From contig JARXWK010000008.1 in assembly GCA_029916745.1 (NCBI GenBank), positions 41,355 through 105,354 of the forward strand: a stretch of DNA of 64,000 nt, in the 5' to 3' direction. Below the pieces are notes generated by a model that was given only the letters and a program-made list of their open reading frames with translations, had not been told where the DNA came from and did not search any database. The stretch's first letter is position 1. Every line of letters starts with the position of its first letter. Both the position numbers and the translations under genes were made by a program. This document shows, in pieces, positions 43,188 through 53,574 of this stretch. Source of the DNA: Dysgonomonadaceae bacterium PH5-43 (GTDB lineage Bacteria > Bacteroidota > Bacteroidia > Bacteroidales > Azobacteroidaceae).

Positions 43188-45128
43188 TTACACTAAAGCC
43201 TCCTTATGTTTCTTATCTAATTTTTCATAAATAGAATTTTCACTAACAAACTCTGGCACCAATTGCTTCATCAATTCCACAGTATGCTCATTCTCGTAAT
43301 TACTAATAGATGCAGCTAATTCGTTTATTCTATTGGTTACGTCGCAATATTCGTAATCGTCTCTAACTGTACCTATCATTATCTTTTTATTATACGTAGG
43401 CTTAGTAGACTCTTCTGTAGCTAAAAGCTCTTCGTATAGTTTTTCCCCTGGACGTAAACCAGTGTACACTATTTTTATATCTTTGTCAGGCTTCAATCCC
43501 GAAAGTTTTATCATTTTTCTTGCAAGGTCGACAATCTTTACAGGCGTACCCATATCGAAAACAAATATTTCGCCGCCTTTTCCCATATTGGCCGCCTCAA
43601 GAACCAATCGACAAGCCTCTCGTATTGTCATAAAATAACGAATAATCCGCTCGTCAGTTACAGTTATTGGTCCTCCTTTTTCTATTTGTTCTTTGAATCG
43701 AGGTATTACCGAACCATTAGAGCCAAGCACATTACCAAAACGTGTTGTTATTATTCTAAACTTATCGTTTGTCTTATCTTTACAAATCTCTTTATACAGT
43801 GTTTGAACATATATTTCGGCAATACGCTTAGACGCTCCCATCACGTTTGTTGGGTTAACCGCTTTATCTGTTGATATCATCACAAAAGCCTCAGCCCCAT
43901 ATTTATATGCTAAGTCTACAGTGTTTTTTGTTCCGAATACATTAGAGTATACAGCCTCACAAGGATGATCTTCCATCAAAGGAACGTGTTTATAAGCAGC
44001 AGCGTGATATATATGAGCTGGTTTATATTTCTCAAAAATCATTGCCATTCTATTATAGTTACGCACATCGCATATCAATGGCAAGAACTCAATATTCGGA
44101 AATCTTTCTTTAATCTCTAATTGCAAGGTATGCAGCGGACTTTCAGCTATATCACACAACAACAACAAACCTGGATTAAAGTTAGCTATCTGTCTAACAA
44201 TTTCGCTACCTATGGAACCTGCAGCACCCGTTACCATAACGCACTTACCCTCAAGGTCTGAAGCTATTTTATCAACAGAAATATCAATAGGCACTCGTCC
44301 TAACAAATCTTCTATTTGTATATCTTTAATTTTATTTATTGCATCTCCTTCGTCGTCAATACTGCTAAGTGTTGCCATAGACAGTATCTTCAAATTGTTT
44401 TCTTCACAATAATCCGAAATAGCTTGCTTCTCACGTCTCCCTTGTTCTTTTGGGTTGATAAGTAAAGCTTCCACTCCTTTCTTTTTTATTTTCAAAGCAT
44501 CTTTTTTGCTCATAGAATATAATGGTAAATTAAGAATAGAATTTTTATTATCTTTTTCATCTGGGGTAATAAATCCCATTAATTCGTATTTAGGCCGTTG
44601 CGTGTTCTTTATCAACTCGGCTATAGCTATAGTTGATGGAGTAACATCGAATACTAAAATAGGTTTTAATTTTTCCAATGAATTATACCTACAAATATAA
44701 TCGTAAGTTAGTTTAACTATCATACGGAAAAGCACCATAAGAGTAGATACAAACAGAAAGTTTATAAATAAAAAGCCTGCCGAAAGAGTTTCGTAAGACC
44801 ACCATGCGCTTAATACATTAGCTACAACAATCATTGACACGAATGCTCCTAATGTTGCACCAAATATTCGCCAAGCATCTCTTAATGTTGAATATCGCAT
44901 TACTCCAACATAAGTTTTTAATGCAAGAAAGAAAATTATATTAACGCCTGTATTCACAAACAGAGCCGTCATATAAGGACCAACATCAATAGTTCGTTTT
45001 TGTATCTGGTAATATACCAAATAAGCTATAGTAAAAGCAAATATCGAAATAATAACATCAATAAACAATACTGCCCAACGTGGCAAATAAGGGAAAACTC
45101 TAACGGTTTTTTTAGCTGTATTTATCAT
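43188..45128 (-). CDS. CapD/WbpM-like membrane-bound UDP-sugar dehydratase
   Basis: A 646-residue inner-membrane protein. Four N-terminal helices (about residues 10-125) precede a first Rossmann-like segment and a catalytic SDR domain from about residue 285. VTGAAGSIGSEIVRQI binds NAD(P), and STDKAVNPTNVMGASKR has Met in place of the usual Tyr, as in long-chain WbpM/PglF 4,6-dehydratases. These make UDP-4-keto-6-deoxy sugars for capsule, O-antigen or glycoprotein glycans. The ATG at 45128 is preferred to that at 45152, which would leave almost no leader after the -7 element (45161-45168). Confidence 0.92.
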   Translation of the reverse strand: MINTAKKTVRVFPYLPRWAVLFIDVIISIFAFTIAYLVYYQIQKRTIDVGPYMTALFVNTGVNIIFFLALKTYVGVMRYSTLRDAWRIFGATLGAFVSMIVVANVLSAWWSYETLSAGFLFINFLFVSTLMVLFRMIVKLTYDYICRYNSLEKLKPILVFDVTPSTIAIAELIKNTQRPKYELMGFITPDEKDNKNSILNLPLYSMSKKDALKIKKKGVEALLINPKEQGRREKQAISDYCEENNLKILSMATLSSIDDEGDAINKIKDIQIEDLLGRVPIDISVDKIASDLEGKCVMVTGAAGSIGSEIVRQIANFNPGLLLLCDIAESPLHTLQLEIKERFPNIEFLPLICDVRNYNRMAMIFEKYKPAHIYHAAAYKHVPLMEDHPCEAVYSNVFGTKNTVDLAYKYGAEAFVMISTDKAVNPTNVMGASKRIAEIYVQTLYKEICKDKTNDKFRIITTRFGNVLGSNGSVIPRFKEQIEKGGPITVTDERIIRYFMTIREACRLVLEAANMGKGGEIFVFDMGTPVKIVDLARKMIKLSGLKPDKDIKIVYTGLRPGEKLYEELLATEESTKPTYNKKIMIGTVRDDYEYCDVTNRINELAASISNYENEHTVELMKQLVPEFVSENSIYEKLDKKHKEALV

Positions 45129-45160
45129 ACTTTTTAATGAATATAAAAACATTTAGGTAA

Positions 45161-45168
45161 CAAAAGTA
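45161..45168 (-). promoter_or_regulatory. -7 element (TACTTTTG) of the CapD-like gene
   Basis: Minus-strand TACTTTTG, 32 bp before the preferred ATG. Confidence 0.5.
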
Positions 45169-45335
45169 AAATATTAATATTACAATAACACAACATTATT
45201 AATTTTTGTTACAATTTTAACATATTAAATTAAAAATCTCTCGCAATAGCCTATACTTATATCAAGTAAAAACACCCAGCAAAGTTAAATATTTTTTATC
45301 GAAACCACAATTATTTTATAATTTATTTCATCCAT

Positions 45336-46601
45336 TTATAACCTACCGTCAATAATATTCCTGTCTAAACAGCCCTTAATGTCATACACAACACCACTAC
45401 AGGCAACCACAGATGAAATATCCATATCCTTTAATTCGTTGTGCGCAACAGCCAATATTACTGCATCGTATTTGTTTTTAGGCATATCATTAGTAATCGC
45501 TACAGCGTATTCGTTCATTACCTCGTCTGTATTTGCTAATGGGTCGTAGATTGTCACATTTAGATTGTACTCTTTTAGAGATTTAACAATATCAATAACC
45601 TTTGTATTTCGTACATCAGGACAATTTTCTTTAAACGTAAATCCAAGAACAAGTATTTGCGAACCTACAACTTGAATTCCTTTTTTAAGCATAAGTTTTA
45701 CAACTTCGCCCGCTATATACTCTCCCATTCCGTCGTTAAGTCGGCGACCTGCAAGTATAATCTCTGGGTGATAGCCAAATCGCTGTGCTCTTTGCGCCAA
45801 GTAATAAGGATCTACACCTATACAATGCCCTCCTACCAAGCCTGGCTTAAAGGGAAGAAAGTTCCACTTAGTGCTTGCTGCCTCCAACACATCATTTGTG
45901 TCGATGTCCATACGATTAAATATTTTCGATAGTTCATTAACAAATGCTATATTAATATCTCGTTGAGAATTTTCTATCACCTTTGCTGCCTCTGCCACCT
46001 TAATAGTTGGTGCTAAGTGCGTACCCGCTTCTATAACCGACGAATAAACCCCATCAATTATACGTCCTATTTCGGGAGTAGAACCTGATGTTACCTTCTT
46101 TATATTCTCTATGGTATGAAATTTATCGCCCGGATTGATACGTTCGGGACTATATCCCACAAAAAAATCAACATTATATTTCAATCCTGAAACTTGCTCT
46201 ACCACTGGCACACACTCTTCTTCGGTAGCTCCTGGATAAACAGTTGATTCGTAAACAACAATATCTCCTTTAGAGATAACCTTTCCTACCGTTTCGCTTG
46301 CTTTATATAAAGGAGTAAGGTCGGGATTGTTATTGTCATCTACTGGCGTAGGAACAGTCACCACATAAAAATTGCAGTCTTTAATCTGATTTATATCATC
46401 AGTGCAAGTAAAACCATTAGCAATAGCAGCCTGAAGTTGTTCGTCGCAAACTTCAAGCGTATCATCGTGTCCGTTCATAAGTTTAGTTATCCTCAACTTA
46501 TTAATATCAAAACCAATGGTAGTATACTTTGTCGACAAAAGCCTCGCCAAAGGCAGCCCCACATAACCCAAACCAATAACTGCTATTCTTATAGAATTCA
46601 T
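45336..46601 (-). CDS. UDP-sugar 6-dehydrogenase (WecC/TviB/WbpO family)
   Basis: A 421-residue NAD-dependent enzyme oxidising a UDP-HexNAc to the uronic acid. IAVIGLGYVGLPLA binds NAD at the N-terminus, YESTVYPGATEE and SPERINPGD follow, and GGHCIGVDPYYL holds the catalytic Cys (about residue 262). The size and motifs favour the UDP-N-acetylhexosamine group (TviB/WbpO/WecC) over UDP-glucose dehydrogenase. It feeds surface polysaccharide synthesis, matching the CapD-like gene downstream; a 183-bp gap with a promoter separates them. Confidence 0.92.
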   Translation of the reverse strand: MNSIRIAVIGLGYVGLPLARLLSTKYTTIGFDINKLRITKLMNGHDDTLEVCDEQLQAAIANGFTCTDDINQIKDCNFYVVTVPTPVDDNNNPDLTPLYKASETVGKVISKGDIVVYESTVYPGATEEECVPVVEQVSGLKYNVDFFVGYSPERINPGDKFHTIENIKKVTSGSTPEIGRIIDGVYSSVIEAGTHLAPTIKVAEAAKVIENSQRDINIAFVNELSKIFNRMDIDTNDVLEAASTKWNFLPFKPGLVGGHCIGVDPYYLAQRAQRFGYHPEIILAGRRLNDGMGEYIAGEVVKLMLKKGIQVVGSQILVLGFTFKENCPDVRNTKVIDIVKSLKEYNLNVTIYDPLANTDEVMNEYAVAITNDMPKNKYDAVILAVAHNELKDMDISSVVACSGVVYDIKGCLDRNIIDGRL

Positions 46602-46621
46602 AACGATGTGATTTTACTGGG

Positions 46622-46629
46622 CAAATATA
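46622..46629 (-). promoter_or_regulatory. -7 element (TATATTTG) of the UDP-sugar dehydrogenase
   Basis: Minus-strand TATATTTG, 20 bp before the ATG at 46601. Confidence 0.55.
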
Positions 46630-46689
46630 CAACAAAAAGTAATACATTCTTTAAAGAGCCGTGGTTTTGATTTATTGGGAATAAACAAT

Positions 46690-47262
46690 TTCGCTCGCTT
46701 GTCGCCAACTCTTAGTTCTTCACTCTTAGTTCTTAGTTCTAAAAATGCAAAGCTTCACTTAGGGTCGTCTCTCTTACTACAGACCCCTCGTGTCTCTTAG
46801 TAGATAGGCGAGGTCTCTCTACTAAGAACGGCGGGGTGTCTTAAGTATAAAGACGGGGTGGTTCTACTAAGAGCGGCATCGGGTCTCTACTAAGAAGCAG
46901 CTCCCCTATCTACCAACAAAGGCGAGGGGTATCTACTAAGAGCAACAAGGGGTATGCAGTAACAAGCAACTCGCCCATCTACTAAGAGCAACGAGGGTGT
47001 TCTCCTACGAGCGACGAAGTGCTTAATAAGAGAGATAGAGCCGCACATTTGCCCAGTCGCTAACTTTTACGCTCTTCTCCGAGAGTTAAGGAATTACGGA
47101 TAGTTGCCTATTAGTATAGTTTGCTTACCCTCTTGCCTCTTCTCTTATATAACACAAAGGGTTGACAATATCAAAATAATAGAAAAAAGAGAAGTCTTGT
47201 GAAAATAAGTAAGTAGAGAAAATGTCGAGAATTTGAGTGAAATAGAAAAAAAGATAAAGCTT
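46690..47262 (-). repeat. Dispersed intergenic repeat, copy 3 of 3 (about 570 bp, inverted)
   Basis: Read on the minus strand it follows copies 1 and 2 block by block. Read on the plus strand it starts with the tail (CGCTCGCTTGTCGCCAACTC, TTAGTTCTTCACTC), then AAAGCTTCACTTAGGGTCG, the decamer array (mostly TCTACTAAGA on this strand, one unit near 46796 flipped to TCTTAGTAGA), CTCCGAGAGTTAAGGAATTA and a GAGAAAATGTCGAGAATTTG end. It occupies the divergent gap between the dehydrogenase and pheT promoters. The rest of the gap (47263-47382) holds nothing I recognise. Confidence 0.87.
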
Positions 47263-47382
47263 TCACTGAATACACACAGTTAAAGATTACAAAATAGGGT
47301 TAAAGTTAACTTGACATAACCGTTGTTCTTTTCACAACTCAAAGCGTTTTATTTCCACAAAGTTAATTATATCGGCAACCCT

Positions 47383-47413
47383 TTTGTAGGTAGAACAAAA
47401 TTTATTACTTTTG
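47383..47413 (+). promoter_or_regulatory. Promoter of pheT (TTTG-N19-TACTTTTG)
   Basis: TTTG at 47383-47386 and TACTTTTG at 47406-47413, the best-spaced promoter in the window. The ATG is 36 bp further on. Confidence 0.75.
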
Positions 47414-47449
47414 CGAAATTAAAAGAAAACGATATATAAAATTAAGCTT

Positions 47450-49912
47450 ATGAATATTTCTTATAATTGGCTGAAAGACTATATTAAATTCGACCTCAAT
47501 CCTACACAAGTAGCCGATGCGCTTACTTCTTTAGGGTTAGAAACTGGCGGAATAGAAGAAGTTGAAACCATTAAAGGCGGACTAAAAGGATTGGTAATCG
47601 GACACGTTTTAACCTGTACAGACCACCCCGATTCGGATCACCTACATATAACAACAGTAGACTTAGGCACAGGCGAACCTCAACAAATAGTATGTGGAGC
47701 TCCTAATGTGGCTGCCGGACAAAAAGTAGTAGTAGCAACAATAGGCACTAAACTTTATTCGGGAGATGAAGTCTTTACGATTAAAAAATCTAAAATTAGA
47801 GGTGTAGAATCTAACGGTATGATTTGCGCCGAAGACGAAATAGGCATTGGCACAAGTCACGACGGAATAATAATTCTTCCCGAAGATGCAATTATCGGTA
47901 CTCCTGCTAACGAATATTACAATGTTGAATCTGATTATGTTTTAGAAGTAGACATTACACCCAATAGAGTAGACGGAGCCTCTCACTACGGTGTAGCTCG
48001 CGACTTAGCTGCCTACCTTAAACAAAACAACCTCCCATATACTCTCACTAAACCTGCTGTTAATCAATTTAAGATTGACGACATCAATCAAGGAGTAATT
48101 GTTGAAGTAGAAGACACAGAAGCTTGTCCTCGATATACCGGATTAACTATAAAAGGAGTAGAAGTTAAAGAAAGTCCCGAATGGTTAAGAAACCGCTTAA
48201 ATGCTATAGGACTACGCCCAATAAATAACATTGTAGACATTACCAATTATATATTGCACGAAACGGGGCAACCTCTTCACGCTTTTGATATGAACGAAAT
48301 TAAAGGCGGTAAGGTAATTGTAAAAACATTACCTGAAGGAACTCCTTTTACAACTCTCGACGAAGCTGAGCGAAAGTTATCTGAAAGAGATTTAATTATT
48401 TGCAACACCGAAGAAGGTATGTGTATCGCTGGAGTTTTCGGCGGACTTAAATCGGGTGTTACAGAAAACACTACTGATGTATTCTTAGAGTCAGCATATT
48501 TCAATCCTACTTGGGTGAGAAAAACAGCTCGCAGACACAATCTTAACACCGACTCATCATTCCGTTTCGAAAGAGGTGCCGACCCAAACAACACGCTATA
48601 TGTATTAAAACGTGCTGCCTTACTAATAAAAGAATTAGCAGGCGGAACAATCACTGGCGAGATACAAGACATCTACCCATCTCCTATTTCTAACTTCAAA
48701 GTAGACTTATCTATAAATAAGGTAAGCAGCCTTATCGGAAAAGAAATTTCGGAAGAAACTATATTAAGTATTTTAGATAGTTTAGAAATAGTGGTAACAT
48801 CTAAAGAAGGAGACATTCTTCATATAGAAGTTCCAACATACAGAGTAGACGTAACTCGAGATGTAGACGTAATAGAAGATATTCTTCGTATATACGGATA
48901 CAACAATATAGAAATGGACGAAGAACTTAAATCGACTCTTTCGTACGCTACACCTACCGATATAAGTTATAAATTACAAAACTTAATATCGGAACAACTT
49001 ACGGGAACTGGCTTCCACGAAATAATGAATAACTCATTAACCGCTGGAGCTTATTACGACAACTTAAGCACTTTCGGCAAAGACAATTGCGTATTAATTA
49101 AGAATCCACTAAGTGCCGACTTAAACGTAATGCGCCAGTCGTTACTTTTTGGTGGTTTAGAGTCTATTCAATATAATAGAAACAGAAAAAATACCGATCT
49201 TAAGTTTTACGAGTTTGGTAATGTTTATTCTTATCAAGCCGACAAATTAAAAGAAGACAATTATCTTACTGCAATAAAAGAAGAATTTAAGTTGGCATTG
49301 TGGGTTACTGGCAACTCTGTATCTAACTCTTGGACAACAACAAACCAAAAAAGCTCTGTTTATGAGTTAAAGGCTTACGTAGAAAACGTTTTGTTAAGAT
49401 TAGGTATTACTCAGAAAAAAGTTACTTACAAACCATTCAATAGCGATATATTCTCCTCTGGAATTTCTATAGAAACATTCTCTGGGCGACAATTAGGAGT
49501 ATTGGGAATCCTTACTAAATCGTTATGCAAACAGTTTGATATTAATGCAGAAGTATACTTCGCCGAATTAAACTGGAAACTATTAATGAAGGAAAACAGC
49601 AACAATAAACCTAAGTACTCTGAAATATCTAAATATCCTTCGGTAAGAAGAGATTTAGCTCTATTGGTAGACAACAACGTTCTTTTTGCCGACATAGAAA
49701 AGGTAGCTTGTCAAACAGAAAAGAAACTGCTTAAAGAAGTTAGTCTATTTGATGTTTATGAAGGGAAAAATCTTCCAGAAGGCAAAAAGTCTTATGCCGT
49801 TAGCTTTACACTTCTTGATGAAGAAAAAACTCTTAACGATAAGCAAATAGACAGTATAATGAGTAAGGTAATTAAAAACTTAGAAAACAAATTAAACGCA
49901 ACATTAAGATAA
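47450..49912 (+). CDS. pheT: Phenylalanine-tRNA ligase beta subunit
   Basis: An 820-residue subunit of the PheS2PheT2 synthetase. In order: N-terminal core MNISYNWLKDYI, tRNA-binding OB domain (about 40-150), B3/B4 editing domain (NIVDITNYILHETGQPLHAFD region, quoted in part), B5 domain, class II-like core, and a C-terminal FDX-ACB domain (KYPSVRRDLALLVD). pheS is not nearby. It is the first gene of a plus-strand run with yebC and ppdK. Confidence 0.97.
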   Translation: MNISYNWLKDYIKFDLNPTQVADALTSLGLETGGIEEVETIKGGLKGLVIGHVLTCTDHPDSDHLHITTVDLGTGEPQQIVCGAPNVAAGQKVVVATIGTKLYSGDEVFTIKKSKIRGVESNGMICAEDEIGIGTSHDGIIILPEDAIIGTPANEYYNVESDYVLEVDITPNRVDGASHYGVARDLAAYLKQNNLPYTLTKPAVNQFKIDDINQGVIVEVEDTEACPRYTGLTIKGVEVKESPEWLRNRLNAIGLRPINNIVDITNYILHETGQPLHAFDMNEIKGGKVIVKTLPEGTPFTTLDEAERKLSERDLIICNTEEGMCIAGVFGGLKSGVTENTTDVFLESAYFNPTWVRKTARRHNLNTDSSFRFERGADPNNTLYVLKRAALLIKELAGGTITGEIQDIYPSPISNFKVDLSINKVSSLIGKEISEETILSILDSLEIVVTSKEGDILHIEVPTYRVDVTRDVDVIEDILRIYGYNNIEMDEELKSTLSYATPTDISYKLQNLISEQLTGTGFHEIMNNSLTAGAYYDNLSTFGKDNCVLIKNPLSADLNVMRQSLLFGGLESIQYNRNRKNTDLKFYEFGNVYSYQADKLKEDNYLTAIKEEFKLALWVTGNSVSNSWTTTNQKSSVYELKAYVENVLLRLGITQKKVTYKPFNSDIFSSGISIETFSGRQLGVLGILTKSLCKQFDINAEVYFAELNWKLLMKENSNNKPKYSEISKYPSVRRDLALLVDNNVLFADIEKVACQTEKKLLKEVSLFDVYEGKNLPEGKKSYAVSFTLLDEEKTLNDKQIDSIMSKVIKNLENKLNATLR

Positions 49913-49945
49913 AACTAAGCAAACTGCTTATAATTTACAACTAAA

Positions 49946-50665
49946 ATGGGAAGAGCATTTGAATATAGAAAAGCGACAAAGCTAAAGAGATGGGGAAATA
50001 TGGCAAGAGTGTTTACCAAATTAGGAAAACAAATAACTATAGCTACAAAAGAGGGAGGCCCCGACCCTGAAACAAATCCTCGTTTACGCGTTTTAATGCA
50101 ACAGGCTAAGAAAGAAAATATGCCTAAAGACAACGTGGAAAGAGCTATTAAAAAGGCTACAGCAAAAGACTATACCGACTATAAAGAAGTAAACTTTGAA
50201 GGGTACGGACCTTTTGGTATCGCTATATTTGTAGAAACTGCAACAGACAATAACACTCGCACAGTGGCTAATGTTAGAAGTTATTTCAATAAATATGGAG
50301 GTTCGTTAGGAACCGCTGGAAGCTTACAGTTTCTTTTCGATCACAAATGCGTATTCAATATCACACCAAAAGAAGGACAAGACATTGAAGAACTTGAACT
50401 TGAATTAATAGACTATGGTGTTGACGAAATAGAGTTCGACGAAGAAGAAAATGCAATAATGATTTATGGTGAATTTCAATCGTATTCTGCAATACAAAAG
50501 TATTTAGAAGAAAACAATTATGAAATACACAGTGCCGAGTTCGAAAGAATACCTAACGATTACAAAGACGTAACCGAAGAACAAAGAGCTCAATTAGATA
50601 AGCTTTTAGAAAAATTTGAAGAAGACGAAGACGTACAAAACGTTTTCCATAATATGAAACAATAA
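49946..50665 (+). CDS. YebC/PmpR family translation or transcription factor
   Basis: A 239-residue cytoplasmic protein. The N-terminal KRWGNMARVFTKLGKQI and KKENMPKDNVERAIKKA segments, then YGPFGIAIFVETATDN, are conserved across the family. YebC-type proteins were called DNA-binding regulators; recent work links some to translation of proline stretches. This copy begins MGRAFEYRKATKLKRW, the variant common in Bacteroidota. It lies 33 bp after pheT and 30 bp before ppdK. Confidence 0.94.
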   Translation: MGRAFEYRKATKLKRWGNMARVFTKLGKQITIATKEGGPDPETNPRLRVLMQQAKKENMPKDNVERAIKKATAKDYTDYKEVNFEGYGPFGIAIFVETATDNNTRTVANVRSYFNKYGGSLGTAGSLQFLFDHKCVFNITPKEGQDIEELELELIDYGVDEIEFDEEENAIMIYGEFQSYSAIQKYLEENNYEIHSAEFERIPNDYKDVTEEQRAQLDKLLEKFEEDEDVQNVFHNMKQ

Positions 50666-50695
50666 ATAACATAACTTTATAAATACAATATGTTT

Positions 50696-53419
50696 ATGGA
50701 CAAAAAAAGAGTTTATTTCTTCGGAAACGGAAAAGCCGAAGGTAAAGCAGACATGAAAAACCTTTTAGGTGGTAAAGGTGCTAACTTAGCCGAAATGAAT
50801 TTAATAGGAGTTCCTGTCCCTCCAGGATTTACTATTACCACTGATGTTTGTAGCGAATACTATTCTTTAGGAAAAGACCAAGTTGTTGCAATTCTTATTC
50901 CTGAAGTAGAAAAAGCTATTGCTGAAATTGAAGTATTAATGAACTCTAAGTTCGGAGATATAGAAAACCCTCTACTTGTATCTGTACGTTCGGGTGCTCG
51001 CGCTTCTATGCCTGGTATGATGGACACTATCCTTAACTTAGGATTAAACGATGCTGTTGTTGCTGGATTAGAAAAGAAAACAGGTAATCCTCGTTTCGCT
51101 TGGGACTCTTATCGCCGTTTCGTACAAATGTATGGTGATGTTGTTTTAGGTATGAAACCAGAAAACAAAAACGATATAGACCCATTTGAGGAAATTATAG
51201 AAGAAGTTAAAGCTGCTAAGGGAGTTGAATTAGATACCGACCTTACTGTTGACGACTTAAAAGAATTAGTAGCTAAATTTAAGGCTGCTGTTAAAAAACA
51301 AACAGGTAAAGATTTCCCTGAGTCGGCTTACGAACAGCTTTGGGGTGCTATCTGCTCTGTGTTCGATTCTTGGATGAACGAAAGAGCTATACTTTACCGC
51401 AAAATGGAAGGTATACCTGCTGAATGGGGAACTGCTGTTAACGTTCAAGCTATGGTATTCGGTAATATGGGCGAAACTTCTGCTACTGGTGTTTGTTTCT
51501 CTCGTGATGCTGCTACCGGAGAAGATCAATTTATAGGAGAATACTTAATCAACGCTCAAGGAGAAGACGTAGTTGCTGGTATTCGTACTCCTCAACAAAT
51601 AACTAAATTAGGTTCTCAACGTTGGGCTGAATTAGCTGGCGTTCCTGAAGATGTACGCAAATCTCAATATCCTTCAATGGAAGAAGCTATGCCAACCATC
51701 TATCAAGAACTTGATAACATTCAAACTAAATTAGAAAACCACTACAAAGATATGCAAGATATGGAATTTACCGTACAAGAAGGTAAATTATGGATGTTGC
51801 AAACTCGTAGCGGTAAGCGTACAGGTGCTGCAATGGTTAAAATTGCTATGGATATGTTCCGTCAAGGTATGATTGACGAAAAGACAGCTTTATTACGCTT
51901 AGACCCTAACAAACTTGACGAACTACTACACCCTATATTCGATAAAGCAGCATTAAGCAATGCTACTGTCATCGCTAAAGGTTTAGCTGCATCTCCAGGT
52001 GCTGCTACAGGTAAAATTGTTTTCAATGCTGATGATGCTGCCGACTGGGCAAAAAGAGGCGAACAAATAATTATGGTTCGTATCGAAACATCTCCTGAAG
52101 ACTTAGCTGGTATGGCTGCTGCTGAAGGTATCTTAACTGCTCGTGGCGGTATGACTTCTCACGCTGCTGTAGTTGCTCGCGGTATGGGTAAATGTTGTGT
52201 TTCTGGTGCAGGAACATTAAAGATAGATTATGCTGCTAAAACTATGGAAGTTGATGGCAAAACATACAAAGAAGGAGACTATATCTCGTTGAACGGTTCA
52301 ACAGGAGACATCTACGATGGACAAGTTGCAACTAAAGAAGCTGAGATTGATGCCGACTTCGAAGCAATAATGGAACTATCAAACAAATATACAAGAATGA
52401 CTGTTCGCACAAATGCTGATACTCCTAACGATGCTTTAGTAGCTCGTAAATTCGGAGCTCAAGGTATTGGTCTTTGCCGTACAGAACATATGTTCTTTGA
52501 AGGAGAAAAGATTAAAGCAATGCGTGAAATGATTCTTTCTGAAAACGCAGAAGGTCGTCGTATCGCTTTAGCTAAAATTCTTCCTTATCAAAGAGAAGAC
52601 TTCGAAGGTATATTTGAAGCAATGCAAGGCTTACCTGTTACTGTTCGTTTGTTAGATCCTCCTTTGCACGAGTTTGTACCTCACGATGCTAAGGGACAAC
52701 AAGAAATGGCAGACGCTATGGGTGTAGACGTGAAAATAATTAAACAACGCGTTGAAGCTCTTCACGAACAAAACCCAATGTTAGGTCACCGTGGAGCTCG
52801 CTTAGGAAACACTTATCCTGAAATTACAGAAATGCAAACAAGAGCTATTTTAGGAGCTGCTCTTAACCTTAAGAAAAAAGGCATAACAGCTATCCCTGAA
52901 ATTATGGTGCCTCTTACTGGTATATTATATGAATTCTTGGAACAAGAGAAAGTAATTCGTGCTACAGCTGCTAAATTATTTGAAGAGACTGGCGATTCTA
53001 TCGACTTCAAAGTTGGTACAATGATTGAGATCCCTCGTGCTGCACTTACTGCAAACAGAATAGCATCTGCTGCTGAATTCTTCTCTTTCGGAACAAACGA
53101 CTTAACTCAAATGACATTTGGTTACTCTCGTGACGATATTGCTTCTTTCTTAGATGTTTACTTAGAAAAGAAAATATTAAAAGTAGATCCATTCCAAGTA
53201 TTAGACAGAAACGGTGTTGGTCAGTTAGTACGTATGGCTACTGAAAAAGGTCGCGCTATCCGTCCTGACTTGAAATGTGGTATTTGCGGAGAACACGGTG
53301 GAGAACCTTCATCTGTAGAATTCTGCGATGAAGTAGGCTTAAACTACGTTAGCTGCTCTCCTTTCAGAGTGCCTATCGCAAGATTGTCTGCTGCACAGGC
53401 TGCTATTAAACGCGGATAA
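50696..53419 (+). CDS. ppdK: Pyruvate, phosphate dikinase
   Basis: A 907-residue enzyme interconverting PEP and pyruvate with AMP/PPi/Pi, often used for glycolysis in anaerobes. The ATP-grasp N-terminal domain has GGKGANLAEM and SVRSGARASMPGMMDT, the phosphohistidine domain has GGMTSHAAVVARGMGK with the swivelling His, and the C-terminal TIM barrel has LCRTEHMF, GTNDLTQMTFG and CGICGEHGG. Start ATG 50696 (MDKKRVYFFG) is preferred to ATG 50690 by two residues, from homologue starts I recall. A large hairpin terminator follows. Confidence 0.97.
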   Translation: MDKKRVYFFGNGKAEGKADMKNLLGGKGANLAEMNLIGVPVPPGFTITTDVCSEYYSLGKDQVVAILIPEVEKAIAEIEVLMNSKFGDIENPLLVSVRSGARASMPGMMDTILNLGLNDAVVAGLEKKTGNPRFAWDSYRRFVQMYGDVVLGMKPENKNDIDPFEEIIEEVKAAKGVELDTDLTVDDLKELVAKFKAAVKKQTGKDFPESAYEQLWGAICSVFDSWMNERAILYRKMEGIPAEWGTAVNVQAMVFGNMGETSATGVCFSRDAATGEDQFIGEYLINAQGEDVVAGIRTPQQITKLGSQRWAELAGVPEDVRKSQYPSMEEAMPTIYQELDNIQTKLENHYKDMQDMEFTVQEGKLWMLQTRSGKRTGAAMVKIAMDMFRQGMIDEKTALLRLDPNKLDELLHPIFDKAALSNATVIAKGLAASPGAATGKIVFNADDAADWAKRGEQIIMVRIETSPEDLAGMAAAEGILTARGGMTSHAAVVARGMGKCCVSGAGTLKIDYAAKTMEVDGKTYKEGDYISLNGSTGDIYDGQVATKEAEIDADFEAIMELSNKYTRMTVRTNADTPNDALVARKFGAQGIGLCRTEHMFFEGEKIKAMREMILSENAEGRRIALAKILPYQREDFEGIFEAMQGLPVTVRLLDPPLHEFVPHDAKGQQEMADAMGVDVKIIKQRVEALHEQNPMLGHRGARLGNTYPEITEMQTRAILGAALNLKKKGITAIPEIMVPLTGILYEFLEQEKVIRATAAKLFEETGDSIDFKVGTMIEIPRAALTANRIASAAEFFSFGTNDLTQMTFGYSRDDIASFLDVYLEKKILKVDPFQVLDRNGVGQLVRMATEKGRAIRPDLKCGICGEHGGEPSSVEFCDEVGLNYVSCSPFRVPIARLSAAQAAIKRG

Positions 53420-53432
53420 TAAACTTTTAATT

Positions 53433-53518
53433 CGTCATCTTGAACAAACAAAGCGTATCGAAGGGTTTCATTAGTGAAATCTTTCGATATGCGGCGAACT
53501 CAAGATGACGTTTTTTTT
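53433..53518 (+). terminator. Large three-tier hairpin and T-run after ppdK
   Basis: The outer arms CGTCATCTTGA (53433-53443) and TCAAGATGACG (53500-53510) pair perfectly. Inside, GCGTATCGAAGG (53453-53464) pairs with CTTTCGATATGC (53481-53492) with two wobbles, and a TTTCA/TGAAA stem caps it. A T8 run follows. It ends the ppdK transcript. The size and layered form also resemble a REP-like palindromic element. Confidence 0.8.
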
Positions 53519-53574
53519 ATAATAAAAGAAATAATGATTCGTTATAGTTATATAATCTCTCTAAACATATATTT

